Part shown: positions 40,699-48,348 of the stretch, piece after piece
How positions within the stretch are numbered: the first letter of the stretch is position 1
How the letters are laid out: every line of letters starts with the position of its first letter
Notes under the pieces: model-generated
Told to the model about the DNA's origin: nothing
Seen by the model: only the letters and a program-made list of their open reading frames with translations
Databases searched by the model: none
From: VRUE01 sp963753245
Lineage (GTDB): Bacteria > Actinomycetota > Thermoleophilia > Solirubrobacterales > 70-9
Assembly (NCBI GenBank): GCA_963753245.1
Contig: CAVWBK010000002.1
Location: 62,001 to 126,000, forward strand
Reading direction: 5' to 3'
Length of the DNA: 64,000 nt
Translations under genes and position numbers: made by a program

Positions 40699-41363
40699 CT
40701 ACGGCCAGCGACTATGGCCACTTGCTGCGCATCAAACGCCCGGTGATCACCACTAGCGAGGCCGCGGCGGTGTGGCAAACGACTCAGCGCACCGCCGGCC
40801 GGCGCCTGAGGGCGATGGACGAGGGCGGGCTCGTGCGCCGCTTGCGCCGGGGCCTCTGGGCGCTGGACGTCGAGGTCCCCCCATTTGCGATAGCCCCTTT
40901 TTTGACCGCGCCCTTCCCGGCCTACGTCTCCTTTTCCTCGGCGCTCTCCCGTCACCAGATGATCGAACAGATCCCGCGACAGATCTCAGTCGCCTCGCTC
41001 GATCGAGCCAAGCGGATTACGACCACCCTCGGCACCTATGAGATCCACCACCTCACTCCCGAGGTTTTCGGTGGCTATGAGGGCTCTGAAGAGAGCGGGT
41101 ATTTGGCCACGCCGGAGAAGGCTCTCTTTGATGCCGTATATGTCCGTGCCGCTTCCAGCAGCCGAGCTTTCTTTCCTGAGCTCACCCTAACGGCGGGGTT
41201 CGAAACCGACCAGATCAAGAAATGGACTGAGCGGATCGAGAGTGCGCGCTTGCGCACGCTAGTCTCGCGCCGGCTTCGCCAGGTGATCAAGGGGGCATCC
41301 CGCGAGCGCTCTTCGAGCGCAAGCGCGCCGCAATCTCGGGACCCGAATGCCATCGTCACCTGA
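40695..41363 (+). CDS. abiEi: AbiEi-type antitoxin/transcriptional repressor
   Basis: A 222-aa protein. The N-terminal winged helix (TTSEAAAVWQTTQRTAGRRLRAMDEGGLVRRLRRGLWALD, about residues 19-58) is followed by the AbiEi-like C-terminal domain (PAYVSFSSALSRHQMIEQIPRQISVASLDRAKRITT and ESGYLATPEKALFDAVYVRA). In the type IV AbiE system this protein represses the operon and counters the toxin without tight binding. It starts at ATG 40695 overlapping the toxin stop. The last 30 residues are Ser-rich. Confidence 0.88.
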   Translation: MTTASDYGHLLRIKRPVITTSEAAAVWQTTQRTAGRRLRAMDEGGLVRRLRRGLWALDVEVPPFAIAPFLTAPFPAYVSFSSALSRHQMIEQIPRQISVASLDRAKRITTTLGTYEIHHLTPEVFGGYEGSEESGYLATPEKALFDAVYVRAASSSRAFFPELTLTAGFETDQIKKWTERIESARLRTLVSRRLRQVIKGASRERSSSASAPQSRDPNAIVT

Positions 41364-41420
41364 GCCCTCAGACCGCTCGCTCGACACTTTTCGTTCAGGT
41401 TTCGTTTCCTAGAGCGTTCC

Positions 41421-42890
41421 CTAGTAGTGCTCCGTTAGCTCGGTGATGCCCGCAGCGGGTGGTCGGGCGGCAGCTCTCTGCGGCATGTGGGGCAGGTGCC
41501 CTGCCAGCAGGCCAGGAGCCCTTGCAGCTCCCGGAGGGCCCCGAAGAGGGTCAGGCTGCCGCCCTGGCTGGAGGGCAGCGTTCTCGCTCCAGGCTGAGGA
41601 AGGCGTGTGCGATGGAGACGAGCGTGACGTGGTGGTTCCAGCCGCGGTAGGTGCGGCCCTCGAAGTGGTCGAGGCCGAGGGCGTCCTTTAACTCGCGGTA
41701 GTCCTGCTCGATGCGCCAGCGCAGCTTGGCGAGACGCACCAGTTCTTTGAGCGGCGTGTCGGCCCCCAGGTTGGAGAGCCAGTACTTGGTCGGCTCTGAC
41801 TCTTTGGAGGGCCACTCGCAGATCAGCCAGCGGAGCGCCAGCTCCGCGCCGGCCTTGTGAGCCTTGTGGCGCAGCTGGATATTCGCCGGACGGACCCTGA
41901 GCACGAGGAACCGCGAGCTCATCTTGCCGCGCGTCCCCTCCCGCCAGGTGACCGTCACCGCGGCCTTCTTCCCGGCGCTGAGCGCAAGTTCTTTGAACGA
42001 GGAGGGATCCTCGCGGTAGCGCGCACTTGGTGGGCGGCCACGGCCCGGCCGTCTTTCAGGCTGCTCGGGCTTGACCTCCTCGCGATAGGCGGAGGTGGTG
42101 CCCTTGACGTCCAGCACGTAGGAGAGCTCGCGCTCCTCCAAACCGCTGCGCAGCTCGGTGGTATCGCCGTAGGCGCCGTCACCGAGGATGACCGGCGGAT
42201 CGAGCCCCCAGGAGCGAAGCTCGTCGATCATATCCAGCGCCAGCCGCCACTTCTCGACGTGGTGGACGTCGGCGGGCAGCTTCGCCTTCTGGCGGCGATC
42301 CTGGTTGAACTCGCCCTCCTCGTCCCACTCCTTGGGGATGAACAGCCGCCAATCGAGCGGACACGACGCGTTCTCTGAGGCGGCGTTGATCGAGACCCCG
42401 ATCTGGCAGTTGCCGACCTTCCCCAGGGCGCCGCAGTACTGGCGCGCGACGCCGACCGACATCTTTCCGAACTTGGGGAAGCCCGTGTCGTCGATTATCC
42501 ACGCCTCGGGTTCTAGCTCGGCGCTCATCCGCTCGGCCAGCGCCCTTCGCACCGGCTGCCAGTCCCACGGCGACTGGTTGACGAACTGCTGCAGGCACTG
42601 CTCATCCCCGTCCTCAAGCCTTGCCGCCATCGGCTCGATCGACTTGCGCTTGCCGTCCAACATCAGCCCGCGCAGGTAGACCTCGCCCCAGCGGCGCTGG
42701 TCCTTGCGCGGCATCGGCTCGAACATCTGCTCGGCGAAATCGACCAGGCGGCCGCGAACTCTTCGCAGTTTTGCGGGCGTGAGTCCCGACACCTCACTCA
42801 TTCTGTCCTCCTCCGTCGATGTCACCCATCGGCGGAAGGGTTCGCCAGCTCAGTGCAAAGTTCCTGCAAGAGCTAACGGAGCACTACTAG
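41421..42890 (-). mobile_element. IS701-family insertion sequence
   Basis: Perfect terminal sequence CTAGTAGTGCTCCGTTAGCT (41421-41440) and its reverse complement (42871-42890). The outer CTAG at each end fits a 4-bp target duplication, which for this family is typically YTAR. One transposase gene occupies the inside. The element sits just left of the distal tRNA-Trp repeat. Confidence 0.92.
41551..42801 (-). CDS. IS701-type DDE transposase, C-terminus frameshifted
   Basis: A 416-aa frame; ATG 42801 is chosen because GGAGGAGGA lies just before it. Landmarks of IS701/IS4-superfamily transposases: AWIIDDTGFPKFGKMSVGVARQYCGALGKVGNCQIGVS (first Asp), VILGDGAYGDTTELRSGL (second Asp) and LAKLRWRIEQDYRELKDALGLDHFEGRTYRGWNHH (Glu, YREK-like motif). 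Near 41585 the frame departs into CPPARAAA-stop, while the next frame continues with GGSLTLFGALRELQGLLACWQG and CPTCRR to a stop at 41435, which matches the usual family C-terminus. So a frameshift has removed the last ~45 residues. Confidence 0.9.
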   Translation of the reverse strand: MSEVSGLTPAKLRRVRGRLVDFAEQMFEPMPRKDQRRWGEVYLRGLMLDGKRKSIEPMAARLEDGDEQCLQQFVNQSPWDWQPVRRALAERMSAELEPEAWIIDDTGFPKFGKMSVGVARQYCGALGKVGNCQIGVSINAASENASCPLDWRLFIPKEWDEEGEFNQDRRQKAKLPADVHHVEKWRLALDMIDELRSWGLDPPVILGDGAYGDTTELRSGLEERELSYVLDVKGTTSAYREEVKPEQPERRPGRGRPPSARYREDPSSFKELALSAGKKAAVTVTWREGTRGKMSSRFLVLRVRPANIQLRHKAHKAGAELALRWLICEWPSKESEPTKYWLSNLGADTPLKELVRLAKLRWRIEQDYRELKDALGLDHFEGRTYRGWNHHVTLVSIAHAFLSLERERCPPARAAA

Positions 42891-42928
42891 AGAAGTTGGG
42901 CAATTTGAATCTGGCTTGCTAGAGCCCT

Positions 42929-42991
42929 CCAATTGGCTAAGGCACCGGTCTCCAAAACCGGCGATTCCAGGTTCGACTCCTGCCTGCCCCG
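42929..42991 (+). repeat. 3' part of tRNA-Trp, distal copy (attachment-site-like)
   Basis: From the D-loop to the discriminator this is identical to tRNA-Trp at 14713-14786 except for three substitutions (one in the D-loop, one in the T-loop, one in the T-stem). The 5' acceptor strand is absent, so it cannot fold as a tRNA. Same orientation as the intact gene; the likely right end of the accessory region. Confidence 0.85.
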
Positions 42992-43186
42992 TTGGTTGCA
43001 ATCGGCTGGAGAGCCCGCAATCTTGCTCTAGGAGCGGGATTGCGGGCTATGACGACGTTTCCGCCGAAAGTTCAGCAAAGGACTATTCGGGCCAACATAA
43101 GCTGACCACTTCCGTTCCCTGGCCGTTTCCTCGTGGGGGCGCGACGGTCGGAGCTCTCAAAGACGCGGTTGTTCAGGAGCTATCAG

Positions 43187-44593
43187 CTATAGGCCGAGGT
43201 CGCGCAGAGCGACGCGTGCGGCTTGCAAGCCGCACATGCCGTGGACGCCGCCGCCAGGCGGCGTCGAGGAGGAGCACAGATAGACGCCGTCCAGCGCGGT
43301 GCAGTAAGGGCGTAGCGCCAGCGTCGGGCGGAAGATCGTCTGACGCAGGGTTGCCGCGCCGCTGTTGATGTCACCGCCGACGCAGTTGGGGTCGTAGGCC
43401 TGGAGTTGGCGGGAGTTCATGCTGCTTCGCGCCAGGATCAAGTCGCGAAAGCCCGGTGCGAATCGTTCGACCTGCGACTCGACCTGCTCGGTCATGTCGA
43501 CGGTCGAACCGGGCGGGACGTGGCAGTAGGCATAGAAGGTGTGTTGTCCTTCAGGCGCGCGGCTTGGGTCAAGGACGGATGGTTGAACAGCGATGCAGAA
43601 CGGTCGCTCGCTGTGGCGACCGGCTGCCACGTCGGCCTCGCTGCGCGCGATCTGCTCGAAGTCGCCGCCGATGTGAAGAGTGGCGGTCTGCCGGCAGACC
43701 GGCGAGCGCCACGGCACCGGGCCCGAGAGCGCCCAATCGAGCTTGAAGATCCCCGGGCCGTAGCGAAAGGAACGCAGCGCGCGCCGGTAGCCGGCAGGGA
43801 GCCGCTCACCGGCCAGCGCATCGAGCGCGCGCGGCGCCACGTCGAGCAGCGTGCAGTCGAATCCTGGCAGCTCATCCAGGCTTTGCACGAGGCGGCCCGT
43901 TCTGATCACGCCCCCAGCAGCCTCGATCTCGCCGACGAGCGCATCGACGATCCGCTCGCTGCCGCCACGCACCACCGGCCAGCCGACGGAGTGGGCAAGC
44001 GTACCGAGCAGTAATGCGAAGGCGCTGGTGCCCGGCGCGGAGAGCGGGCGCATAGCGTGGGCGGCAAGGCCCGCCAACAACGCTCGTGCTGAGCGGGTTC
44101 GCAGGCGTCTGGCAAGCAGCGTGGCCGGCAACACACCGAGCGCTCCGAAGCGCGCCATTGCCAGCGGATGGGGTGGCACCCTGAGCAGCGGCGCGAGGCT
44201 CGAGGCGACGATCTTCTCCCGGTCGCGGACGAGCGCGGAGAGCACCGCCTGGTAGTGGCGTTCGTCCGCGCCCAACTGCTCTGCGGTGTGTGAGACAGAG
44301 CGGTAGACCGCGACGCTGCCGGCTCCGTCGAGCGGGTGGGCAAAGGCGACCTCGAGGCTCATCAGATCAACCCCAGTCAGTTGCTCCCCGGCGAAGAAGG
44401 GCGAGGCCGCCAGCAACGGATGGACCGCCGAGCAGACGTCATGAGAAAAGCCAGGCAGTGTCAATTCGGAGGTACGGCAGCCACCGCCGGCCCGCTCGGC
44501 GCCCTCGTAGATCTCGACCGAGATGCCTGCCCGCGCCAAGGTCAGCGCTGCCGCAAGGCCATTCGGGCCCGAGCCGACGACCGCCGCTCTCAC
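43187..44593 (-). CDS. FAD-dependent oxidoreductase, phytoene-desaturase-like
   Basis: A 468-aa flavoprotein from GTG 44593. It opens AAVVGSGPNGLAAALTLARAGISVEIYEGAERAGGGCRT, the FAD motif of carotenoid desaturase/amine-oxidase relatives, has VGWPVVRGGSERIVDALVGEIEAAGGVIRTG in the middle (second Rossmann segment) and ends VYLCSSSTPPGGGVHGMCGLQAARVALRD, the C-terminal FAD-pyrophosphate region of this family. The substrate is probably lipophilic. Its start overlaps the MBL stop (GTGA), making it the last gene of the cyclase operon. Carotenoid synthesis genes are not nearby, so a carotenoid role is not assumed. Confidence 0.88.
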   Translation of the reverse strand: MRAAVVGSGPNGLAAALTLARAGISVEIYEGAERAGGGCRTSELTLPGFSHDVCSAVHPLLAASPFFAGEQLTGVDLMSLEVAFAHPLDGAGSVAVYRSVSHTAEQLGADERHYQAVLSALVRDREKIVASSLAPLLRVPPHPLAMARFGALGVLPATLLARRLRTRSARALLAGLAAHAMRPLSAPGTSAFALLLGTLAHSVGWPVVRGGSERIVDALVGEIEAAGGVIRTGRLVQSLDELPGFDCTLLDVAPRALDALAGERLPAGYRRALRSFRYGPGIFKLDWALSGPVPWRSPVCRQTATLHIGGDFEQIARSEADVAAGRHSERPFCIAVQPSVLDPSRAPEGQHTFYAYCHVPPGSTVDMTEQVESQVERFAPGFRDLILARSSMNSRQLQAYDPNCVGGDINSGAATLRQTIFRPTLALRPYCTALDGVYLCSSSTPPGGGVHGMCGLQAARVALRDLGL

Positions 44594-45432
44594 AGCTCGT
44601 GCACTTCCCCCTGGGCCGCCACGACAACCTCCTTGTTGGTTGAGAAGCGCGCCGCGAGCTCGTCGAGCTGGGCGTCGGTGCGGTCGGGGCGATGGTGGAG
44701 GAGAAGCGTTCGGCGCGCGCCCACCCGGCGTCCGAGTGCGACCGCATAGTCCGCAGCCGCGTGCCCGAAGCGGGCTTGGTCCGCGAGCTCGGCGGCGTTG
44801 AGCAGCTGCGCGTCGTGCAGGAGCGCATCCGCACCAGCGGCGAGCTCGATCGCAGCCTCGTGAAAGGCGCCGCAGCCGTCCTCGCCGGCGCCGAGCACGG
44901 TTGGGCAATGGTCGGGCATATAGGTGAGGGTGTTGTGTCCGTCGCAGACCCGATAGCCGAAGGTGCGGCCGCCCTTGTGTGGAATCTCGCGGGACAGCAC
45001 GGTAAATCCCTCGAGCTCGGTAACGCCCACGCTCAGGCTGTCAAAGCGCCACGAGCCCCGCAGTTGACTTGGCGTCATCGGAAAATGGGGTGGAGACATC
45101 GCCCGCTCCAGCACCGCCTCGGCCTCGGCGTCGGCCTCCTGCTCGGGCATTAGCAGCGTCGCGCGCGCTCGCTCGTCGTCGCCGGCGGCGAAGAACGGCA
45201 GGCCCTGCACATGATCCCAGTGAAGGTGGGTGAGCAGAATTGTGCCCTGGAAAGGGTCGCCGCACATCAGCGCGGTCGCTTCCCGAATGCCCGTGCCGGC
45301 GTCGAGGATCAGCGACGGCCGCTCCTGATCGTCGCGGGCGATCGCGACACAGGGGGTGTGTCCGCCGTAACGGACGAACTCCGGGCCTGGTGCCGGGGTC
45401 GAGCCGCGCACCCCGCACAGGTATACGCGCAC
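44590..45432 (-). CDS. MBL-fold hydrolase (PhnP/phosphodiesterase-like)
   Basis: A 280-aa metallo-beta-lactamase-fold protein. The N-terminus MRVYLCGVRGSTPAPGPEFVRYGGHTPCVAI is typical of MBL proteins related to PhnP cyclic phosphodiesterases and RNase Z. Metal ligands lie in LTHLHWDHVQGLPFF (HxHxDH, about residues 66-80), TYMPDHCP, LLHDAQ and LLLHHRPDRTD. The substrate is unknown; in an operon with a nucleotide cyclase, hydrolysis of a cyclic phosphate is an attractive inference. The gene starts 3 nt after the cNMP-binding gene stop and overlaps the FAD oxidoreductase start. Confidence 0.88.
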   Translation of the reverse strand: MRVYLCGVRGSTPAPGPEFVRYGGHTPCVAIARDDQERPSLILDAGTGIREATALMCGDPFQGTILLTHLHWDHVQGLPFFAAGDDERARATLLMPEQEADAEAEAVLERAMSPPHFPMTPSQLRGSWRFDSLSVGVTELEGFTVLSREIPHKGGRTFGYRVCDGHNTLTYMPDHCPTVLGAGEDGCGAFHEAAIELAAGADALLHDAQLLNAAELADQARFGHAAADYAVALGRRVGARRTLLLHHRPDRTDAQLDELAARFSTNKEVVVAAQGEVHEL

Positions 45433-45435
45433 GGC

Positions 45436-46455
45436 CTAGTTCCGGGCGGGCTTCTTGGCGCGCGCCCGCTCGCGCCGGTGCCCCTTGGCCAGCTCGTGCA
45501 GCTCTCCGCGCTGGAGTTGGTCGGCCTTCACCGAGGCCACCCGCGCAGGCGTGACGGCCACGAGCGTCGAGGTGCGCTTGCCGCCCTCCAGGTGCGCGCG
45601 CTCACCCAGGAGCGCCCCCGGACCGTACTCGGCCAGGCGCTCGCCGTCGTGCTCAACGCGCAGCACCCCGTCGAGCAGGAGGAACACCGTGTCGCCGTGC
45701 TCGCCCTGACGCACCAGCGTCTCGCCCGCCTTCAGCTTGCCGATCTTCGGCTTCTGGCCGCCGCGCATCACCTGCTCGGAGAGGCGGCGCTCCAGTGCGC
45801 TCTCCACGGCCGTCACCAAGGCCTTGGAGTCCTGATCCCCCCACGGGGTGTGCTTGCCGAAGGACCTGCGATACCAGTCCTTGAAATCGGCCAGACCCGA
45901 CTTGTGCGAGAGCTGGCCCTTCTCGTCATACACCCAGTGACGCGGAAAGCGGCTGCATCCTTCGATCTCGCCCTCGGCGCGACCGTCGGCGTGGAGCCTC
46001 AGCGTCAGAGTTGTCCACACCAGCGGCGCCTGCCACTGGATGAAGGGCTTGCGCCGCACGCGCCTGGGCGCCGGCACGCCGGTGCGCCCGCCGGTGGTCT
46101 GGGTGAAGCGCACCGAGTCCTTGCCCTGCTCGGGCTTGCGCTGGATGATCGGCAGCCCGATCGCCTCAAACGTGCGCGCCAGCGGACCGAACTTGACCGT
46201 GGTCGAGCCCATCATGCCAGCGCCGCTGTAGCCGAAGTCCTTGATCTTGCCCTTGGTGTCGGTCTCAATCCATGCCTCGAGCACATTTGCGAAGCGAAAG
46301 CGATCGTCCTCGCGCAGCTGCTCCAAGTCCTCGATCCGCTCCGGCGGCGGCGGGTCATAGTGCGCCATACCCGCCTCGAAAGGGATCTTCATGCTCCCCT
46401 CGACGGCCTCCGAGGGGATCCACGACAGCGAGGTGATCGAGCTCTTGTGGCGCAT
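45436..46455 (-). CDS. Cyclic-nucleotide-binding protein with novel N-terminal domain
   Basis: A 339-aa protein, ATG 46455 with GGAG upstream. The last ~110 residues form a cNMP-binding domain: LKAGETLVRQGEHGDTVFLLLDGVLRVEHDGERLAEYGPGALLGERAHLEGGKRTSTLVAVTPARV. The phosphate-binding cassette keeps the Gly-Glu and Arg-Thr-Ser positions. Residues 1-210 (PPPPERIEDLEQLREDDRFRFANVLEAW, WVYDEKGQLSHKSGLADFKDWYRRSFG) are not a family I recognise. There is no HTH, so it is not a CRP-type regulator. It lies between the cyclase (10 nt upstream) and the MBL gene, so it is probably the receptor of the cyclase product. Confidence 0.88.
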   Translation of the reverse strand: MRHKSSITSLSWIPSEAVEGSMKIPFEAGMAHYDPPPPERIEDLEQLREDDRFRFANVLEAWIETDTKGKIKDFGYSGAGMMGSTTVKFGPLARTFEAIGLPIIQRKPEQGKDSVRFTQTTGGRTGVPAPRRVRRKPFIQWQAPLVWTTLTLRLHADGRAEGEIEGCSRFPRHWVYDEKGQLSHKSGLADFKDWYRRSFGKHTPWGDQDSKALVTAVESALERRLSEQVMRGGQKPKIGKLKAGETLVRQGEHGDTVFLLLDGVLRVEHDGERLAEYGPGALLGERAHLEGGKRTSTLVAVTPARVASVKADQLQRGELHELAKGHRRERARAKKPARN

Positions 46456-46465
46456 CAGCTGTCTC

Positions 46466-48304
46466 CTATGTGGGAGGAATGACCGACTGGCCGGGCGTGT
46501 CCGTGTGGTCGGTCCGGCCGGTGGGTGCGGAGCCTACCAGCGTCTCGTCGAGCGTCCACACCACGAGCTTCGCCTCCCGACCCCTGATCTGAAGCTCGTC
46601 AAAGCGCCGCAGATCCTCCGGCGGCGACTTCATCCGATCGCGCGTGGCCTGGGAGACGAACAGCATCGTGCCGCTGCCCTTGGTCATGCTCTCCAGTCGT
46701 GAGGCTGTGTTGGTCGTGTCGCCGATCGCGGTGTACTCCACGCGGGCCTCGGCGCCGACGTTGCCGGCCATCACCGGACCGCTGTTGAGCCCCACGCCCA
46801 TCGCGAATCGATGGTCGTGGCCCTGCTCGACCAGCCACTCGTTGAAGCGATCGAGGCGCCACCCGAGCATCTCGCGTGCCGCCCTCAGTGCGCGGTCGGC
46901 GTGGTCGTCCTGCTCGAGCGGCGCCCCGAATACGGCCATGATCCCGTCTCCCATGTAGGCGATCAAGGTGCCGCCGGCGGCCATGATCGCCTCGGTCATC
47001 TCGTTCAGATAGTGGTTCACCACTTCGATCACCCGGTCGGGAGTCTGCGTCTCCGAGAAGGAGGTGAAGCCGCGCAGATCGCTGAAAAGGACCGTGCAGT
47101 CGCGCTGCACTGCGCCGAGGCGCAGGTTCTGGTTCGTGCTGGCAAGGACCTCCTCGACGACCTCGGCAGGCACGAAGCGAGCAAACAGATCCCGCGTCCG
47201 CGCCCGTTCGATCGCCTCGCTCATGTAAAGGATCGCGATCGTGCTGAGCGTGCCCAGCGTAAGCGCCAAGAGAGGGTAGACGAAGCTGACGATCAGGCCG
47301 GAGTTGAAGACAAGCTGGACACCGATAGTGAAGGCGACGGCCGCCGCCAGCGCGTCGAGCAGCGCCCGCCAGGGGCGGATGCGAAGGCTGCTGAGCGGCG
47401 TGAGCGCGCCGAGCAAGACGATCAGCAGAAGATCAAGCCAGACGGGGGCCTCTTTGAGCGGCACTCCGTTGAGCAGGGTGGCGGTGGCGTTGGCCCAGAT
47501 TTCGGGGCCGGGCATGATGCCGCTGGTCGGTGTGGGGTGAAGATCCTGGAGGATCGGCGCGGTCGCTCCGACGATCACCACCTTGTCACGCACGGCGCTG
47601 GCCGGGAACTGATTCTTCAAGACGTCCCAGTAGGAGAGTCGCCGCACCGCGCCCAACGGCCCCGCGTAGTCGATCGGCTGCGCTTCGCTGCCAAACAGTG
47701 TCGGGCTGACGGAACGGCCGGTCGCGACTTCGACCGCCACGACGGGAAAGCTACGCAGCCCTTCTTGGCCATAAGCGAAGCGCCGCACCGCCCCATCGGG
47801 GTCGCTCAGCATGCGCGCCTCGGCGGGCCTTGCCCCGACCTCCCGCAGGTGCGGTTCGCCGCCCAGCACGGGGGTGGTTCCCCCGCGGCCGATCTGAACC
47901 GTCGCAAGGACGGTCTTGCCGTGTGCGCGCTCCAGAGCTTCGATCAATCGGTTGTCATCACGGACATCGGTTTCGTGCAGGAATTCGATGTCCAGCGCGA
48001 TTGTCTTCGCCCCCGCACGGCGTAGGTTGTCGATCACCCTGGCGTCGTAGCGTCGGGGAAACGGGTAGGCGACCTTCGGGTTCGCTTCCCTGATCTGTTC
48101 GAGGGTCGCCGGATCGATCGCCACGAGAGTGACGCCTTTCGGCGTCGGCTGGCGCCCACGTATCGAGAACCGCGCGTCTGTCGACTGCAGTTCACTCCTG
48201 CGAAGCAAGTTGGTCGCATAGGCGGCGACTCCGATCCCAGCCGCCAGCAGTGCGGCGATCACCAAGAGCAACGCCTTACGGCGGGCCAGAGCGGCGCGGC
48301 TCAT
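46466..48304 (-). CDS. CHASE2-domain class III adenylate/guanylate cyclase
   Basis: A 612-aa membrane cyclase, ATG 48304. One N-terminal membrane helix (KALLLVIAALLAAGIGVAAYA) leads to an extracytoplasmic CHASE2 sensor domain (about residues 35-285; VTLVAIDPATLEQIREANP..YPFPRRYDARVIDNLRRAGAKTIALDIEF). Three more helices follow (about 300-400). The cyclase domain (about 425-590) has the metal Asp residues in CTVLFSDLRGFTSFSE and AYMGDGIMAVFGAP and the transition-state Asn/Arg in EYTAIGDTTNTASRLE. The product is cAMP or cGMP; the substrate-selecting residues do not settle which. First gene of a four-gene operon. Confidence 0.93.
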   Translation of the reverse strand: MSRAALARRKALLLVIAALLAAGIGVAAYATNLLRRSELQSTDARFSIRGRQPTPKGVTLVAIDPATLEQIREANPKVAYPFPRRYDARVIDNLRRAGAKTIALDIEFLHETDVRDDNRLIEALERAHGKTVLATVQIGRGGTTPVLGGEPHLREVGARPAEARMLSDPDGAVRRFAYGQEGLRSFPVVAVEVATGRSVSPTLFGSEAQPIDYAGPLGAVRRLSYWDVLKNQFPASAVRDKVVIVGATAPILQDLHPTPTSGIMPGPEIWANATATLLNGVPLKEAPVWLDLLLIVLLGALTPLSSLRIRPWRALLDALAAAVAFTIGVQLVFNSGLIVSFVYPLLALTLGTLSTIAILYMSEAIERARTRDLFARFVPAEVVEEVLASTNQNLRLGAVQRDCTVLFSDLRGFTSFSETQTPDRVIEVVNHYLNEMTEAIMAAGGTLIAYMGDGIMAVFGAPLEQDDHADRALRAAREMLGWRLDRFNEWLVEQGHDHRFAMGVGLNSGPVMAGNVGAEARVEYTAIGDTTNTASRLESMTKGSGTMLFVSQATRDRMKSPPEDLRRFDELQIRGREAKLVVWTLDETLVGSAPTGRTDHTDTPGQSVIPPT

Positions 48305-48348
48305 CGTATGTCGCCCGCTGTCATAATCTGGCCCTGGTTCGTAAGGCG

